Origin: Paractinoplanes pyxinae
Lineage (GTDB): Bacteria; Actinomycetota; Actinomycetes; Mycobacteriales; Micromonosporaceae
DNA: 64,000 nucleotides
Reading direction: 5' to 3'
Assembly: GCF_026626335.1 (NCBI RefSeq)
Contig: NZ_JAPNTZ010000012.1
Span: forward strand, 186,001 to 250,000
Below the pieces are notes generated by a model. It did not search any database and had not been told where the DNA came from. It worked only from the letters and a program-made list of their open reading frames with translations. Positions 32,469-41,357 of this stretch are shown here, piece by piece. Made by a program: the position numbers and the translations under genes. Position 1 is the stretch's first letter. Every line of letters starts with the position of its first letter.

Positions 32469-33137
32469 ATGGTGGATCTTCTGATCGCTGTGGCCGCGGT
32501 CGTCGTGCTGATCGTGGTGGCCGTGGTGCTGGTGCGGGCGCGGCGATTGAGCCGGGCCGGCATCTCGGCCGCGCTGGCGGTGGCCGTGGTCGCGGCGGGG
32601 GCGTTCGCGGTTTCGCTCTATCGCAGCCAGACCACCTCGGACGAGCATGATCTGCCGCGGGTGATCGGGTCGACCGCGCCGGCCGAGCAGGGGCTGGGCA
32701 CGGCGGTTCTCAAGATCCAAGTTCCCATGGGTACGGGTGACAAGTACCCGCAGGGGGCGGTGTGGCTGCAGCCCCCGCACCCGGGCACCGACGCGTACAC
32801 CGGTGATGTCTCGCTGCTCTGTTCCACGCCCGGCAAGGACGAGAAGGTGCAGAACTGCACGGGCGGTGACCAGCGGATCTGGAGTGCCGAGCCACTCGAG
32901 GGCCGCGCGACGATCGGCGCGGCCAGCGGGGACCCGTTCGCCGACCCGGCCGCCTGCGCCGAGAGCAACGGCGTCAAGTATCAGGACGGCTACCTGCAGC
33001 TGACCGCCGGCCGCGCGTACTGCCTGCACAAGACGGGCGACGACGGCGAGGTGTTCGCCCTGCGCATCCCGTCGTTCCCGGCCGAGAAGCCCCTCCCGGC
33101 CAGGATCGACGTGGAGATGTCGGTGCTCAGCGCCTAG
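32469..33137 (+). CDS. Membrane protein with extracytoplasmic domain
   Basis: A 222-residue protein with two N-terminal transmembrane helices (about 3-24 and 33-53) separated by a short basic loop, then an extracytoplasmic domain with five cysteines. No recognised family. It converges with hmgA and overlaps it by four bases. Confidence 0.7.
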   Translation: MVDLLIAVAAVVVLIVVAVVLVRARRLSRAGISAALAVAVVAAGAFAVSLYRSQTTSDEHDLPRVIGSTAPAEQGLGTAVLKIQVPMGTGDKYPQGAVWLQPPHPGTDAYTGDVSLLCSTPGKDEKVQNCTGGDQRIWSAEPLEGRATIGAASGDPFADPAACAESNGVKYQDGYLQLTAGRAYCLHKTGDDGEVFALRIPSFPAEKPLPARIDVEMSVLSA

Positions 33138-34291
33138 CGGTTCCAGGTCCAGGCGTACGCCGTGTCCTCCACGGCCACGGCGGCGTCGCACAGGTCGAGC
33201 GGGCGGAACGTGTCCACCATGACGGCCAGCTCGTCGAAGGCTTCGACACCCAGCGCCCGCTCGACCGCGCCGGGCTGGGGTCCGTGGGTGAAGCCGGACG
33301 GGTGCAGCGAGATCGAACCCTGCTCGATGCCGGAGCCGCGCCGGGCCTCGTAGTTGCCGCCGGTGTAGAACATCATCTCGTCGGAGTCGACGTTGTGGTG
33401 GTTGTACGGCACCGGGATGGCCAGCGGGTGGTAGTCGACCTTGCGCGGCACGAACGAGCAGACCACGAAGTTGGGGCCCTCGAACGTCTGGTGCACGGGC
33501 GGCGGCTGGTGCACCCGGCCGGTGATCGGCTCGAAGTCGTGGATCGAGAACGCCCACGGGTAGAGGCAGCCGTCCCACCCGACCACATCGAACGGGTGTT
33601 GCGCGTACACGTGCCTGGTCCACCCCGCCCGGTGCTTGACCAGCACTTCGACGTCGGTCTCGTCGACCAGCAGCGGTTCGGCCGGCCCGCGCAGGTCGCG
33701 CTCGCAGTACGGGGCGTGCTCGAGGAACTGGCCGCGCACCGAGAGGTAGCGCTTCGGCGGTCCGATGTGGCCGTTGGCCTCGATGGTGAGCAGGCGGGCC
33801 GGCCCGTCCTGGGGCACGATCCGGTGCACGACCGAGGTCGGGATGATCACGTAGTCGCCCGCGCCGGCCTCGAGCGCGCCGAAGCTGGTCTCGACGACGA
33901 CGCGGCCGTCCTCGACGTACAGGCATTCGTCGCCGACGGCGTCGCGGTAGAGCGGGGACGGGCGGTCGGCCACCACGTAGCCGATCCGGACGTCGTCGTT
34001 GGCCAGCAGCGCGCGGCGGCCCAGCACCGCGTCCGCCGGGCCGGCGTCGAGCTTGTGGGTGCGCAGGTGACGGGGCTTGAGCGGGTGGTTGGCGGACCGG
34101 TTGAGGGCCGGAGTCTCGTACACCTCGGCCGAAGCGATAGCCGTGGGCGGGTGCCGGTGATAGAGCAGGGAGCTGTCGGACGAGAAGCCTTCCTGGCCCA
34201 TCAGCTCTTCGGAATACAGCCCGCCGTCAGGCCGCCGGAACTGCGTGTGCCGCTTGTGGGGCACCTCGCCGGCGCTGCGGTAGTAGGGCAT
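33134..34291 (-). CDS. Homogentisate 1,2-dioxygenase
   Basis: Opens the homogentisate ring to maleylacetoacetate in tyrosine/phenylalanine catabolism. The 385-residue cupin enzyme shows the iron-site region PYNHHNVDSDEMMFYTGGNY (His298/299, Glu305) and HPSGFTHGPQPG (His336). It is shorter than the human enzyme, like other actinobacterial homologues. ATG 34291 is preferred over GTG 34300 because AAGGTGG lies nine bases upstream of it. It is divergent from the operon with fahA. Confidence 0.92.
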   Translation of the reverse strand: MPYYRSAGEVPHKRHTQFRRPDGGLYSEELMGQEGFSSDSSLLYHRHPPTAIASAEVYETPALNRSANHPLKPRHLRTHKLDAGPADAVLGRRALLANDDVRIGYVVADRPSPLYRDAVGDECLYVEDGRVVVETSFGALEAGAGDYVIIPTSVVHRIVPQDGPARLLTIEANGHIGPPKRYLSVRGQFLEHAPYCERDLRGPAEPLLVDETDVEVLVKHRAGWTRHVYAQHPFDVVGWDGCLYPWAFSIHDFEPITGRVHQPPPVHQTFEGPNFVVCSFVPRKVDYHPLAIPVPYNHHNVDSDEMMFYTGGNYEARRGSGIEQGSISLHPSGFTHGPQPGAVERALGVEAFDELAVMVDTFRPLDLCDAAVAVEDTAYAWTWNR

Positions 34292-34353
34292 CGTTGCCAC
34301 CCACCTTAATTACGACATTCTGGACGTGGTTGTCCGCTTCTCGAAGCGTCTAT

Positions 34354-34359
34354 TAGGTT
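34354..34359 (+). promoter_or_regulatory. -10 box of the 34367 gene (leaderless)
   Basis: TAGGTT is seven bases before GTG 34367; TTGTCC at 34330-34335 is a plausible -35 with an 18-base spacer. The spacer contains the inverted repeat GCTTC-TC-GAAGC (34336-34347), a possible operator. Confidence 0.45.
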
Positions 34360-34366
34360 CGGATTC

Positions 34367-35212
34367 GTGTCAACGCTGGTGCCTCCGCTCTTCGCCGGGC
34401 TGGTGGACGACGCGTCCCTGCTGCCGCCGAGCCCCACCGGCGTCGCCGAGGCCGTCGCCAAGCACGACGAGCACCGTGCAGGCTGGTTCGCCGGGCTGCT
34501 CGGTCCCTTGCTCGTGCCCGCCTCGCTGATCGGCGCCGACCTGATCGCCCGTGACGTCCCGGTCGCCCTGGTCGGCGACGTCAGCGTGGGCGCGTTGCCG
34601 ATCGCGGTGGACAAGCTCCGCGCGGCCGGCGGGCTGGTCATGCACATCGAGGCCGCGGTGGCGCGTCGCGGTGAAGACCCGCAACCGGGCCTGGCCGCGC
34701 TGCGGGCGCTGGCCGAGGGCGACGAAAACCTGGTCGTGTACGCCGAGATCCCGCTGAGCTGGGGCCTGCTGGGCGCGCTGGATACGGTGACCGAGGCGCG
34801 GGCCGCCGGTCTGCGGATGGCCCCTAAGTTCCGCGTCGGCGGGCTGGCCGCCGAACTCTTCCCGACCCCGGTCGAGCTGGCCGCCGTGCTGTGCGCCTGC
34901 CGCGACCGTGAGCTGCCGTTCCGGCTGGCCGCGGGCCTGCGCCACGCCATCCGGCACACCGACCCGGAAACCGGCTTCACCCATCACGGCTTCCTGAACG
35001 TGCTCACGGCGGCGATCAGCGCGCACGACGGCGGCGAGGTGGCCGAGGTGGCCGAGGTGCTGGCCGCGACCCATCCGGTGCCGCTGGTCGAGGCCTGCCG
35101 GGCCCGGCGGAGCGAGCCGCGGCCGCTGTTCACGGGATTCGGAGCGGTCGGCGTGGTCGAGCCGCTGACCGAGTTGGTGCGTCTCGGCTTGATCAACGGG
35201 GGATTCGAGTGA
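34367..35212 (+). CDS. Conserved unknown protein between hmgA and fahA
   Basis: A 281-residue soluble protein without a family I can name. The alternating strand/helix pattern, RMAPKFRVGG and the later HGFLNVLTAA suggest a TIM-barrel-like fold. It overlaps fahA by four bases (GTGA), so its product is made with fumarylacetoacetase. The pathway step between HmgA and FahA needs a maleylacetoacetate isomerase, and no GST-type isomerase gene is in the window. This protein is a candidate for that step or for an accessory role; nothing in the sequence proves it. Confidence 0.75.
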   Translation: MSTLVPPLFAGLVDDASLLPPSPTGVAEAVAKHDEHRAGWFAGLLGPLLVPASLIGADLIARDVPVALVGDVSVGALPIAVDKLRAAGGLVMHIEAAVARRGEDPQPGLAALRALAEGDENLVVYAEIPLSWGLLGALDTVTEARAAGLRMAPKFRVGGLAAELFPTPVELAAVLCACRDRELPFRLAAGLRHAIRHTDPETGFTHHGFLNVLTAAISAHDGGEVAEVAEVLAATHPVPLVEACRARRSEPRPLFTGFGAVGVVEPLTELVRLGLINGGFE

Positions 35213-36306
35213 GCGGCTTCGGGTTGGACAATCTGCCTTACGGAGTGTTCAGCCCGCCCGCGGGTGAGCGGCGGATCGGCGTACGGCTGGGAACTGACGT
35301 CGTTGATCTTTCGAGCCTGGGCGGGCACCTGGCCGCGACCTCGCTCAACCCGCTCATGGCGGCCGGCCGCCGGGAGTGGCAGGCGGCGCGGGAGGCCGTG
35401 GTCGCGTACGTGACGGCCGGCCCGCCGCTGATCCCGCTGCGCGATGTCACTCTGCATCTGCCGTTCGAGGTCGCCGACTACACCGACTTCTACTCCTCCG
35501 AGCAGCACGCGCTGACCGTCTCCAAGATTCTGCGGCCCGAGTCGCCCGGCCTGTCGCCGCAGTGGAAGCACCTGCCGATCGGCTATCACGGCCGGTCGGC
35601 CACCGTGGTCGTCTCGGGCACCCCGATCCAGCGGCCGTCGGGCCAGACCGCCGCGGGGGTGTTCGGCCCGTCGCAGCGGCTCGACGTCGAGGCCGAGGTG
35701 GGTTTCGTGGTGGGCGTGCCCGGCCGGCGCATCGCCACCGCCGACTTCGCCGAGCACGTCTTCGGCGTCACGCTGGTCAACGACTGGTCGGCCCGTGACC
35801 TGCAGGCCTGGGAGTACCGCCCGCTCGGCCCGTTCCTGGCCAAGTCGTTCGCGACCTCGGTGTCGCCGTGGATCGTGCCGCTGGACGCGCTGGCCACCGT
35901 GCCCGCCGTCGCCCAAGATCCCGAACCGCTGGGCTATCTGCGGCCGCCCGGCCCCGGCTACGACCTGCGCCTGACCGTCGAGTGGAACGACACGCTGGTC
36001 AGCCGCCCGCCGTTCGCCTCCATGTACTGGACGGCGGCCCAGCAGCTGGCCCACCTGACCAGCAACGGCGCCTCCGTCCGTACGGGCGACCTCTACGCCT
36101 CGGGCACGGTGTCCGGGCCCGATCGGGACCAGGCCGGCTCGTTCCTCGAACTGACGTGGAACGGCGCCGAGCCGGTCAAACTGGCCGACGGATCGCTGCG
36201 CGGGTTCCTGGCCGACGGCGACCGCGTGCGCATCGGCGGCACGGCCCGGTCGGCGGCCGGCACCGAGATCTCGCTCGGCTCGGTTTCCGGGACCGTCGTG
36301 CCCTGA
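35209..36306 (+). CDS. Fumarylacetoacetase
   Basis: Last enzyme of tyrosine catabolism; splits fumarylacetoacetate to fumarate and acetoacetate. The 365-residue enzyme has the N-terminal SH3-like part and the catalytic domain with DYTDFYSSEQHA (metal Asp, catalytic His), LDVEAEVGFVVG (metal Glu pair), NDWSARDLQAWEY (metal Asp) and SFATSVSPWIVPL. It is shorter than the 420-residue mammalian enzyme. GTG start coupled to the preceding gene. Confidence 0.93.
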   Translation: MSGFGLDNLPYGVFSPPAGERRIGVRLGTDVVDLSSLGGHLAATSLNPLMAAGRREWQAAREAVVAYVTAGPPLIPLRDVTLHLPFEVADYTDFYSSEQHALTVSKILRPESPGLSPQWKHLPIGYHGRSATVVVSGTPIQRPSGQTAAGVFGPSQRLDVEAEVGFVVGVPGRRIATADFAEHVFGVTLVNDWSARDLQAWEYRPLGPFLAKSFATSVSPWIVPLDALATVPAVAQDPEPLGYLRPPGPGYDLRLTVEWNDTLVSRPPFASMYWTAAQQLAHLTSNGASVRTGDLYASGTVSGPDRDQAGSFLELTWNGAEPVKLADGSLRGFLADGDRVRIGGTARSAAGTEISLGSVSGTVVP

Positions 36307-36339
36307 GTTCTGTCGTACGGTGTACCCGGGGGTGACGCT

Positions 36340-36798
36340 ATGTCGACGGTCGTGGTGACCCGCCTGATCGACGCGCCGGTCGCGGCGGTCTGGCAGGTGT
36401 TCACCGATCTGAACCGGCGCCGCGAGTGGCTCACCGCCGTCACCCGGGTCGAGGTGCGCAGCCACGGGCCGTTCGGCGCGGGCACGGTGTGGCGCGAGAC
36501 CCGCCGGATGGCCGACGGCGGCGAGGTCACCGAAGAGTTCCGGGTGCGCGAGTGCGAGATACCGGAGCGGTTCGTGGTCGCGTCGCCCGGGATCGGGGCC
36601 GACTACCGCATGACGTATTCGTTCGTGCCGGTCATGTCGGGCCGCCACCGCGGCGGCACGATGGTGACCGTGAAGCAGGACGGCTCGGCCACCGCGCCCG
36701 CCGCCCGCATCCTCGGGCTGATCTTCGGAGGGCTGGCCGCCGAGACGGCGGAAGGGGCGCTGCGGCGCGACCTCGACGATCTGGCCGCCGTCGCCTGA
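36340..36798 (+). CDS. SRPBCC (START-like) protein
   Basis: A 152-residue helix-grip protein: TRLIDAPVAAVWQVFTDLNRRREWL at the N-terminus, a seven-strand middle and a long C-terminal helix. Such proteins bind hydrophobic ligands or act as cyclases. It may be co-transcribed with fahA (33 bp gap); the ligand is unknown. Confidence 0.8.
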   Translation: MSTVVVTRLIDAPVAAVWQVFTDLNRRREWLTAVTRVEVRSHGPFGAGTVWRETRRMADGGEVTEEFRVRECEIPERFVVASPGIGADYRMTYSFVPVMSGRHRGGTMVTVKQDGSATAPAARILGLIFGGLAAETAEGALRRDLDDLAAVA

Positions 36799-36819
36799 AA
36801 GAGGCTGCGCGGCCTGACA

Positions 36820-36825
36820 TAGGCT
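36820..36825 (+). promoter_or_regulatory. -10 box of the 36832 gene (leaderless)
   Basis: TAGGCT is exactly six bases before GTG 36832. Confidence 0.45.
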
Positions 36826-36831
36826 GCCGGG

Positions 36832-37839
36832 GTGTCCCGGGTGCTGCTGCGATCGCTGGTGGCGCTGGTCCTGGTGGTCGCGGCCGGTCTGATCGGGTGG
36901 CGGGTGCTGAAGCCGGCCGAGGTGCTGTCGCCGGCGTCGGCGGCCTACCCGGCGGCGGCTTCGCGCGGGGCCGGGGTCACCGGGCGTACGAACATGGCGC
37001 CCTTGATTGTCGACAACCGCCTTCGTGTGTACGCGGGACAGCGGCAGGTTCGGGCGGACGCCCCGGTCGACGCCAAGAGCGTGAACACCGCCCGGTGGTC
37101 GCTGCGCAGGTGGCCGGCGCAGGTCTCGGGTGTGGTGGCCTCGGGAACGACGGTGATCAGCCGGTGGTCCGACGGTCAACTGATCGCGATCGACGGGCGT
37201 ACGGGGGAAGAGGCCTGGCGCGTGGGCACGGAGTTGCCGGCGCCGGGGTACGAGGGGCATCGGACGGGAGCTTCCACCGTCTGGGCGCCTCCGGGGCTGC
37301 TGGTCGGCGACGGAGTTGTGCTGGTCAGCGGGGGTGGACGGCTGGCCGCGTACGAGGTGGCGAGCGGGGCCCGGCGCTGGGTGGCCGACGTGCCGTGCGC
37401 GGACGGGTTCACCACGGCGGGCGGGCAGGTGTTCTGCGGGGCCGGTGCGTACTCCCTGGCGAATGGTGCGGCTCTTACGACGTACCCCAATGGGCTTGTG
37501 CCTTTGACTTGCGAAGTTGGCCGGTCGGGCTGCGCGTATCTGCGTGGCCCGGACAACCGCATCTACCGGGCCGACGCGGCGAAACCGACTGCCCTGGACA
37601 AGTTGGTTGTGCCGAGTGGTGAGCAACTGCTCGGGATCTCGCGCGGACGGCTGGTGACGCTCACCGCCGACCGCCATCTGCGAGTCGGCGATGAGCAGGC
37701 CTTTCCGCTGGCCGTGGGCACCGAGAAGCGAGATTGGGAGCCCGGGCTCTGGCAGGTCACCGACGATTTCGTGGCGATCGAGCGGCTTAAAGGGAAAGAC
37801 TATTTCACCCTGGACACCGTGATCATCGCGTCCCTGTGA
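36832..37839 (+). CDS. PQQ-like beta-propeller membrane protein
   Basis: A 335-residue protein with an N-terminal signal anchor (about 5-25) and a propeller of repeated blades, for example SDGQLIAIDGRTGEEAWRVG and GRLAAYEVASGARRW. No PQQ-binding or catalytic residues are recognisable, so it is probably structural or a binding protein outside the membrane. A second protein of this kind lies at 44539. It converges with dgdA, overlapping by 17 bases. Confidence 0.75.
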   Translation: MSRVLLRSLVALVLVVAAGLIGWRVLKPAEVLSPASAAYPAAASRGAGVTGRTNMAPLIVDNRLRVYAGQRQVRADAPVDAKSVNTARWSLRRWPAQVSGVVASGTTVISRWSDGQLIAIDGRTGEEAWRVGTELPAPGYEGHRTGASTVWAPPGLLVGDGVVLVSGGGRLAAYEVASGARRWVADVPCADGFTTAGGQVFCGAGAYSLANGAALTTYPNGLVPLTCEVGRSGCAYLRGPDNRIYRADAAKPTALDKLVVPSGEQLLGISRGRLVTLTADRHLRVGDEQAFPLAVGTEKRDWEPGLWQVTDDFVAIERLKGKDYFTLDTVIIASL

Positions 37840-39142
37840 AGCGGGGCGCGACGTCGCCGATTGCCTGATCAAGGATTTCCAGGCCGAGGTCGAGCTCGGT
37901 CTTCGACGAGGTCAGGGCGGGGGCGATCCGGAAGACGCCGCCCATGCCGGGCAGCTGGACCACGTTCATGTGCAGGCCCAGCTCGAGGCAGCGCCGGGTG
38001 ACCGCCGCGCCCAGTTCGTCGGCCGGCTGCTTGGTCTGCTGGTCGAGCACCAGCTCGAGCCCCACCAGCAGGCCACGCCCGCGCACGTCACCGATCACGG
38101 CGTGCCGGGCCTGCAGCTCACGCAGGCCGTCGGCCAGGTGCGTGCCCAGCTCGGCGGCCTGGTGGTCGAGCTTGTCGGCCTCCAGGACGTCGAGGACCGT
38201 GTTGCCGACGGCGGCGACCAGCGGGTCGGAGACGTGCGTGGTGAAGAACAGGAAGCCGCGGTCGTGGGCGGTCTGCTCGATCTCGGGGGTGGTGATCACA
38301 GCGGCCAGCGGCAGGCCGGCGCCCAGCGTCTTGCTCAGCGTCAGAATGTCCGGCGTCACGGCGTCGCGCTCGAAGGCGTACCAGTCGCCTGTCCTGCACA
38401 GACCGGTCTGTGCTTCGTCGAGGATGAGCAGTCCGCCGCGCTCGTGGCACTTGTCGCGCAGCGCGGCCAGGTAGCCCGGCGGCGGGTCGAGCACCCCGCC
38501 CGAGCTGAGGATCGGCTCGACGATGACCGCGGCCAGGCTGCCTACCGACTGGGCGTCGAACAGCTCGAACGAGAAGTCCAGCTGCCGCTTCCAGTCGAGC
38601 TCGCCGTTCGCGTCGGTGAAGTCCGGCCGGTACGCGTTCGGAGTGGGGATGGCGAAGTTGCCGGGGGCGGCCGGGCCGTAGCCCTTGCGCCCCGAGCTGT
38701 ACGTCGCGCTCGCCGCCGCCTGCGTCATGCCGTGCCACGAGCGGCCGAACGAGATCACCTCGTGCCCGCCCGTGACCAGCTTGGCCATCCGGATCGCAGC
38801 CTCGTTCGACTCGGCCCCCGTGGTCAGCAGCAGCACCTTGCTCAGCGGCTCCGGCAGCGACTCGGCCAGGCGGCGGGCCAGCTCGACGACCGGGCGGCTG
38901 AGCATGCCGCTGAACAGGTGGTCGAGGGTGGCGATCTGGCGCTGCACGGTCGCGACCACGGCCGGGTGCGAGTGCCCGAGGATCGCGCTCATCTGGCCCG
39001 ACGTGAAGTCGAGCAGCCGGCGGCCGTCGGCGGTGAACACGAAGCTGCCCTCGGCGCGCTCGATGATCTCGGGGCTGAACCGACCGGCGCCGGAGTAGCG
39101 GACGAGGTGACGCTCGGCGTCGGACCAGAACGTATCTGTCAT
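37823..39142 (-). CDS. 2,2-dialkylglycine decarboxylase
   Basis: PLP enzyme that decarboxylates 2,2-dialkylglycines (for example 2-aminoisobutyrate) and transaminates pyruvate. The 439-residue class III aminotransferase keeps the diagnostic residues almost at the numbering of the Burkholderia enzyme: Gln50 in SGQMSAILGHSHP, Trp136 in RSWHGMTQAAASATYS and the PLP Lys271 in LSKTLGAGLPLA. ATG 39142 has TAGCGT six bases upstream. Divergent from a LysR regulator, as dgdA/dgdR in Burkholderia. Peptaibol-derived 2-aminoisobutyrate from fungi is a possible natural substrate. Confidence 0.88.
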   Translation of the reverse strand: MTDTFWSDAERHLVRYSGAGRFSPEIIERAEGSFVFTADGRRLLDFTSGQMSAILGHSHPAVVATVQRQIATLDHLFSGMLSRPVVELARRLAESLPEPLSKVLLLTTGAESNEAAIRMAKLVTGGHEVISFGRSWHGMTQAAASATYSSGRKGYGPAAPGNFAIPTPNAYRPDFTDANGELDWKRQLDFSFELFDAQSVGSLAAVIVEPILSSGGVLDPPPGYLAALRDKCHERGGLLILDEAQTGLCRTGDWYAFERDAVTPDILTLSKTLGAGLPLAAVITTPEIEQTAHDRGFLFFTTHVSDPLVAAVGNTVLDVLEADKLDHQAAELGTHLADGLRELQARHAVIGDVRGRGLLVGLELVLDQQTKQPADELGAAVTRRCLELGLHMNVVQLPGMGGVFRIAPALTSSKTELDLGLEILDQAIGDVAPRFTGTR

Positions 39143-39147
39143 ACCCC

Positions 39148-39171
39148 GACGCTAGGAGGTGCTCTAGCGTC
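39148..39171. promoter_or_regulatory. Mirrored divergent -10 boxes of dgdA and its LysR gene
   Basis: GACGCTAG (39148-39155), eight bases, CTAGCGTC (39164-39171): a perfect inverted repeat. Each arm contains TAGCGT pointing outward; the minus-strand one is six bases before dgdA ATG, and the plus-strand one serves the LysR gene. The repeat could also be the LysR binding site. Confidence 0.55.
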
Positions 39172-39217
39172 AGGTCCATCTCGCATTTCCGCGCTCGCTG
39201 TTAAGGAGAGCCGCACA

Positions 39218-40102
39218 GTGACGCTCAATCCGTGGCGGCTGCGGTTGCTGGTCGACCTTTCCACGTACGGGACGGTCCGGGCCGTCGCCCAGCGCGGCAA
39301 TCACAGTCCGTCGGCCGTCTCCCAGCAGCTCGCCACCCTCGAACGGGAAACGGGCACCGCGCTGCTGGAAAGAACGGGCCGTCGCGTACGGCTCACCGCG
39401 GCCGGGGTGCTGCTGGCCGGCCGGGCCCGCGAGATCCTGGCCGCCATGGACGCGGCCGAGGCGTCCCTGCGCGGCCTGACCGACGAGCCGGCCGGCACGG
39501 TGACGCTGGGCGCGTTCCAAAGCGCCGTGCCCGCCCTGGCCGAACCGGCCGTCGCCCGGCTGGCCGCCCGCCACCCCGACGTGACGGTGGTCCTGCTCGA
39601 GATGGAACCGCACGTCAGCATGCCCGCCCTGCGCCGCGGCGACGTCGACGTCATCGTCACCACCACCGACTTCGCCGGCGCCGAACTCGACCCGGCGGTC
39701 GACCTGGTGCCGCTGGCCGAGGACGAGATCGTGCTGGTCCTGCCGGTCGACCACCCGCTGGCGGCGCTGGACGCGGTGGGGCTGGAGGCGTGCACGGATC
39801 AGCGCTGGACGTTCGACGTGGCCGGCGCCTACATGTCCGAGCTGGCCACCCGGCTGTGCCGCGAGGCCGGCTTCGAGCCGACGGTGATCGGCCGCTTCAA
39901 CAACTACATGCTGACGCTGCGGCACGTGGAAGCCGGGCGGTCGATCGCCTTGCTGCCCAGCCTGGCCGTCGACCCGCGCTACCGCGTGGTGACCCGCCCG
40001 CTCACGCCGTCGGTGACCCGTCGCATCACGGCGGCGGCGCGGCGCCCGTCCACGCCGAGGCCGGAAATAACTGCGGTGCTGACCGCCCTCCGCAGCCGGT
40101 AG
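39218..40102 (+). CDS. LysR-family regulator (DgdR-like)
   Basis: A 294-residue regulator with N-terminal winged helix (VRAVAQRGNHSPSAVSQQLATLERE) and a periplasmic-binding-like sensor domain (TVTLGAFQSAVPALAEPAV onward). GTG 39218 with AAGGAGA eight bases upstream. Divergent from dgdA, which it probably controls in response to a dialkylglycine. Confidence 0.85.
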   Translation: MTLNPWRLRLLVDLSTYGTVRAVAQRGNHSPSAVSQQLATLERETGTALLERTGRRVRLTAAGVLLAGRAREILAAMDAAEASLRGLTDEPAGTVTLGAFQSAVPALAEPAVARLAARHPDVTVVLLEMEPHVSMPALRRGDVDVIVTTTDFAGAELDPAVDLVPLAEDEIVLVLPVDHPLAALDAVGLEACTDQRWTFDVAGAYMSELATRLCREAGFEPTVIGRFNNYMLTLRHVEAGRSIALLPSLAVDPRYRVVTRPLTPSVTRRITAAARRPSTPRPEITAVLTALRSR

Positions 40103-40142
40103 CCTGAGTTGGTGGAATGCTTCGCCGCTGGGCGCACGCGTA

Positions 40143-40176
40143 GCTGAGGTTGATGCCCGTTCATATCGACCTCAGC
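40143..40176 (+). promoter_or_regulatory. Stem-loop before the GNAT gene
   Basis: Arms 40143-40154 and 40165-40176 pair over 12 positions with one G-U and a ten-base loop. It lies 40 bases after the LysR stop and 16 bases before ATG 40193. It may terminate the LysR transcript or shape the leader of the acetyltransferase mRNA. Confidence 0.5.
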
Positions 40177-40192
40177 CTCGAAAGGCATTCCC

Positions 40193-40678
40193 ATGCACAT
40201 CCGTACGTTCACCGAGAACGACCTGGACAACGTGATCGACCTGACGATCGAGACGTTCGGCCCGTTCTTCGAAGAATCCTTCCGCCCCTTGATGGGCGAG
40301 CTCATCTACACCAACCAGCACGCCGACTGGCGGGACGACTACCGCCGCGAAGTCCCTAAGCTGCACGACCCCGAGCAGCACAAGTACGTCGCAGTAGCCG
40401 AATCCGACAGCGGTGACCTGGCCGGCTATGTCGCGTGGAGCGTCGACCTGCCCCGCCGCAACGGCGAGATCAGCCACCTGGCCGTAGCCGCCACCCACCG
40501 CCGCCAGAGCCTGGGCGCCACCTTGTGCGAACACGCCTTCACCAACATGCGAACCCAAGGAGCCGAGGTAGTCATGATCAGCACCGGCGGCGATCCATTC
40601 CACGCGCCGGCGCGGGCTCTCTACGAAAGTCTCAAGTGCACAATGCTGCCGGTGTCCGTCTACTACCGACAGCTCTGA
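40193..40678 (+). CDS. GNAT family N-acetyltransferase
   Basis: A 161-residue acetyltransferase with ISHLAVAATHRRQSLGATLCEHA as the acetyl-CoA binding segment (the second Gly of the usual RxxGxG/A loop is Ala) and a final ALYESLKCTMLPVSVYYRQL. AAAGG precedes ATG 40193. The substrate cannot be inferred from its neighbours. Confidence 0.82.
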   Translation: MHIRTFTENDLDNVIDLTIETFGPFFEESFRPLMGELIYTNQHADWRDDYRREVPKLHDPEQHKYVAVAESDSGDLAGYVAWSVDLPRRNGEISHLAVAATHRRQSLGATLCEHAFTNMRTQGAEVVMISTGGDPFHAPARALYESLKCTMLPVSVYYRQL

Positions 40679-41357
40679 CGGCTTGATGTGAGCAGGCGAG
40701 GGCCCGGCGCGGTGTCACCGGCCGGGCCTTCGCCCCGGCCACGGGCACAGATGGAACGGTAGGCCGCGCTGTCCGACGGCTGCTGCGAGAATGGCGTCGT
40801 CACGATGGCTCATGGCGTTGGACCAACGCGAGGCAGGCTGCGAGGTATTTAGCCTAAGCCGAGCTGAAGTCCTGAAGTCGGCGCTGCTGCCACGGGCATG
40901 AACTTGTAGGCGAGCTCCGAGCTCCGGCACCGGATGATGCCGAGTGTCGGCACTGCCAAGATCCCGCGTTCCGCGATGTTCGCGAGTGCTGCATCACTCC
41001 CTCCGCGAGAAGCGGCTCGAGTATCGACAGCAAGACCCTACGCAACGTGACGGGGCGTCGAGGAGAGGATGCGTCATGTCTGCGCAAGAGCCGCGTGTCC
41101 GATCCTGGCATGCGCGTGGCTGAAGGATAAACAGATACGCGATCGAAGCGCGTCATCGTCCAGACCTGCCGGTCAAGGGCTTTTAGCCAAGATACGAGGG
41201 GTCGCAGAGGAGACGCACCGCACTATGAGCAAAAGTGGATGATTTACGTACCTAGCGGACCGTCGACGAATCTCCCAGTCCTTAGGTGTCGCCTGCTTAC
41301 GGTAGATCGGGCCGAGGGTCGGAGGCTCGACGGCAAGGCGGCCGAGTGAGATCGTTG
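40679..41357. other. Left part of lower-GC island, no clear gene
   Basis: Base composition drops after about 40750 compared with the rest of the window. A 100-codon frame on the minus strand (40854-41156) and shorter ones exist but show no domain, no ribosome binding site and a biased Ser/Arg composition; they may be remnants of decayed genes. No tRNA or direct-repeat attachment site was recognised. Confidence 0.5.

Noticed and set aside
40854..41156. A 100-codon minus-strand frame in the lower-GC island
   Set aside because: Ser/Arg-biased sequence without a domain or ribosome binding site; at most a remnant.
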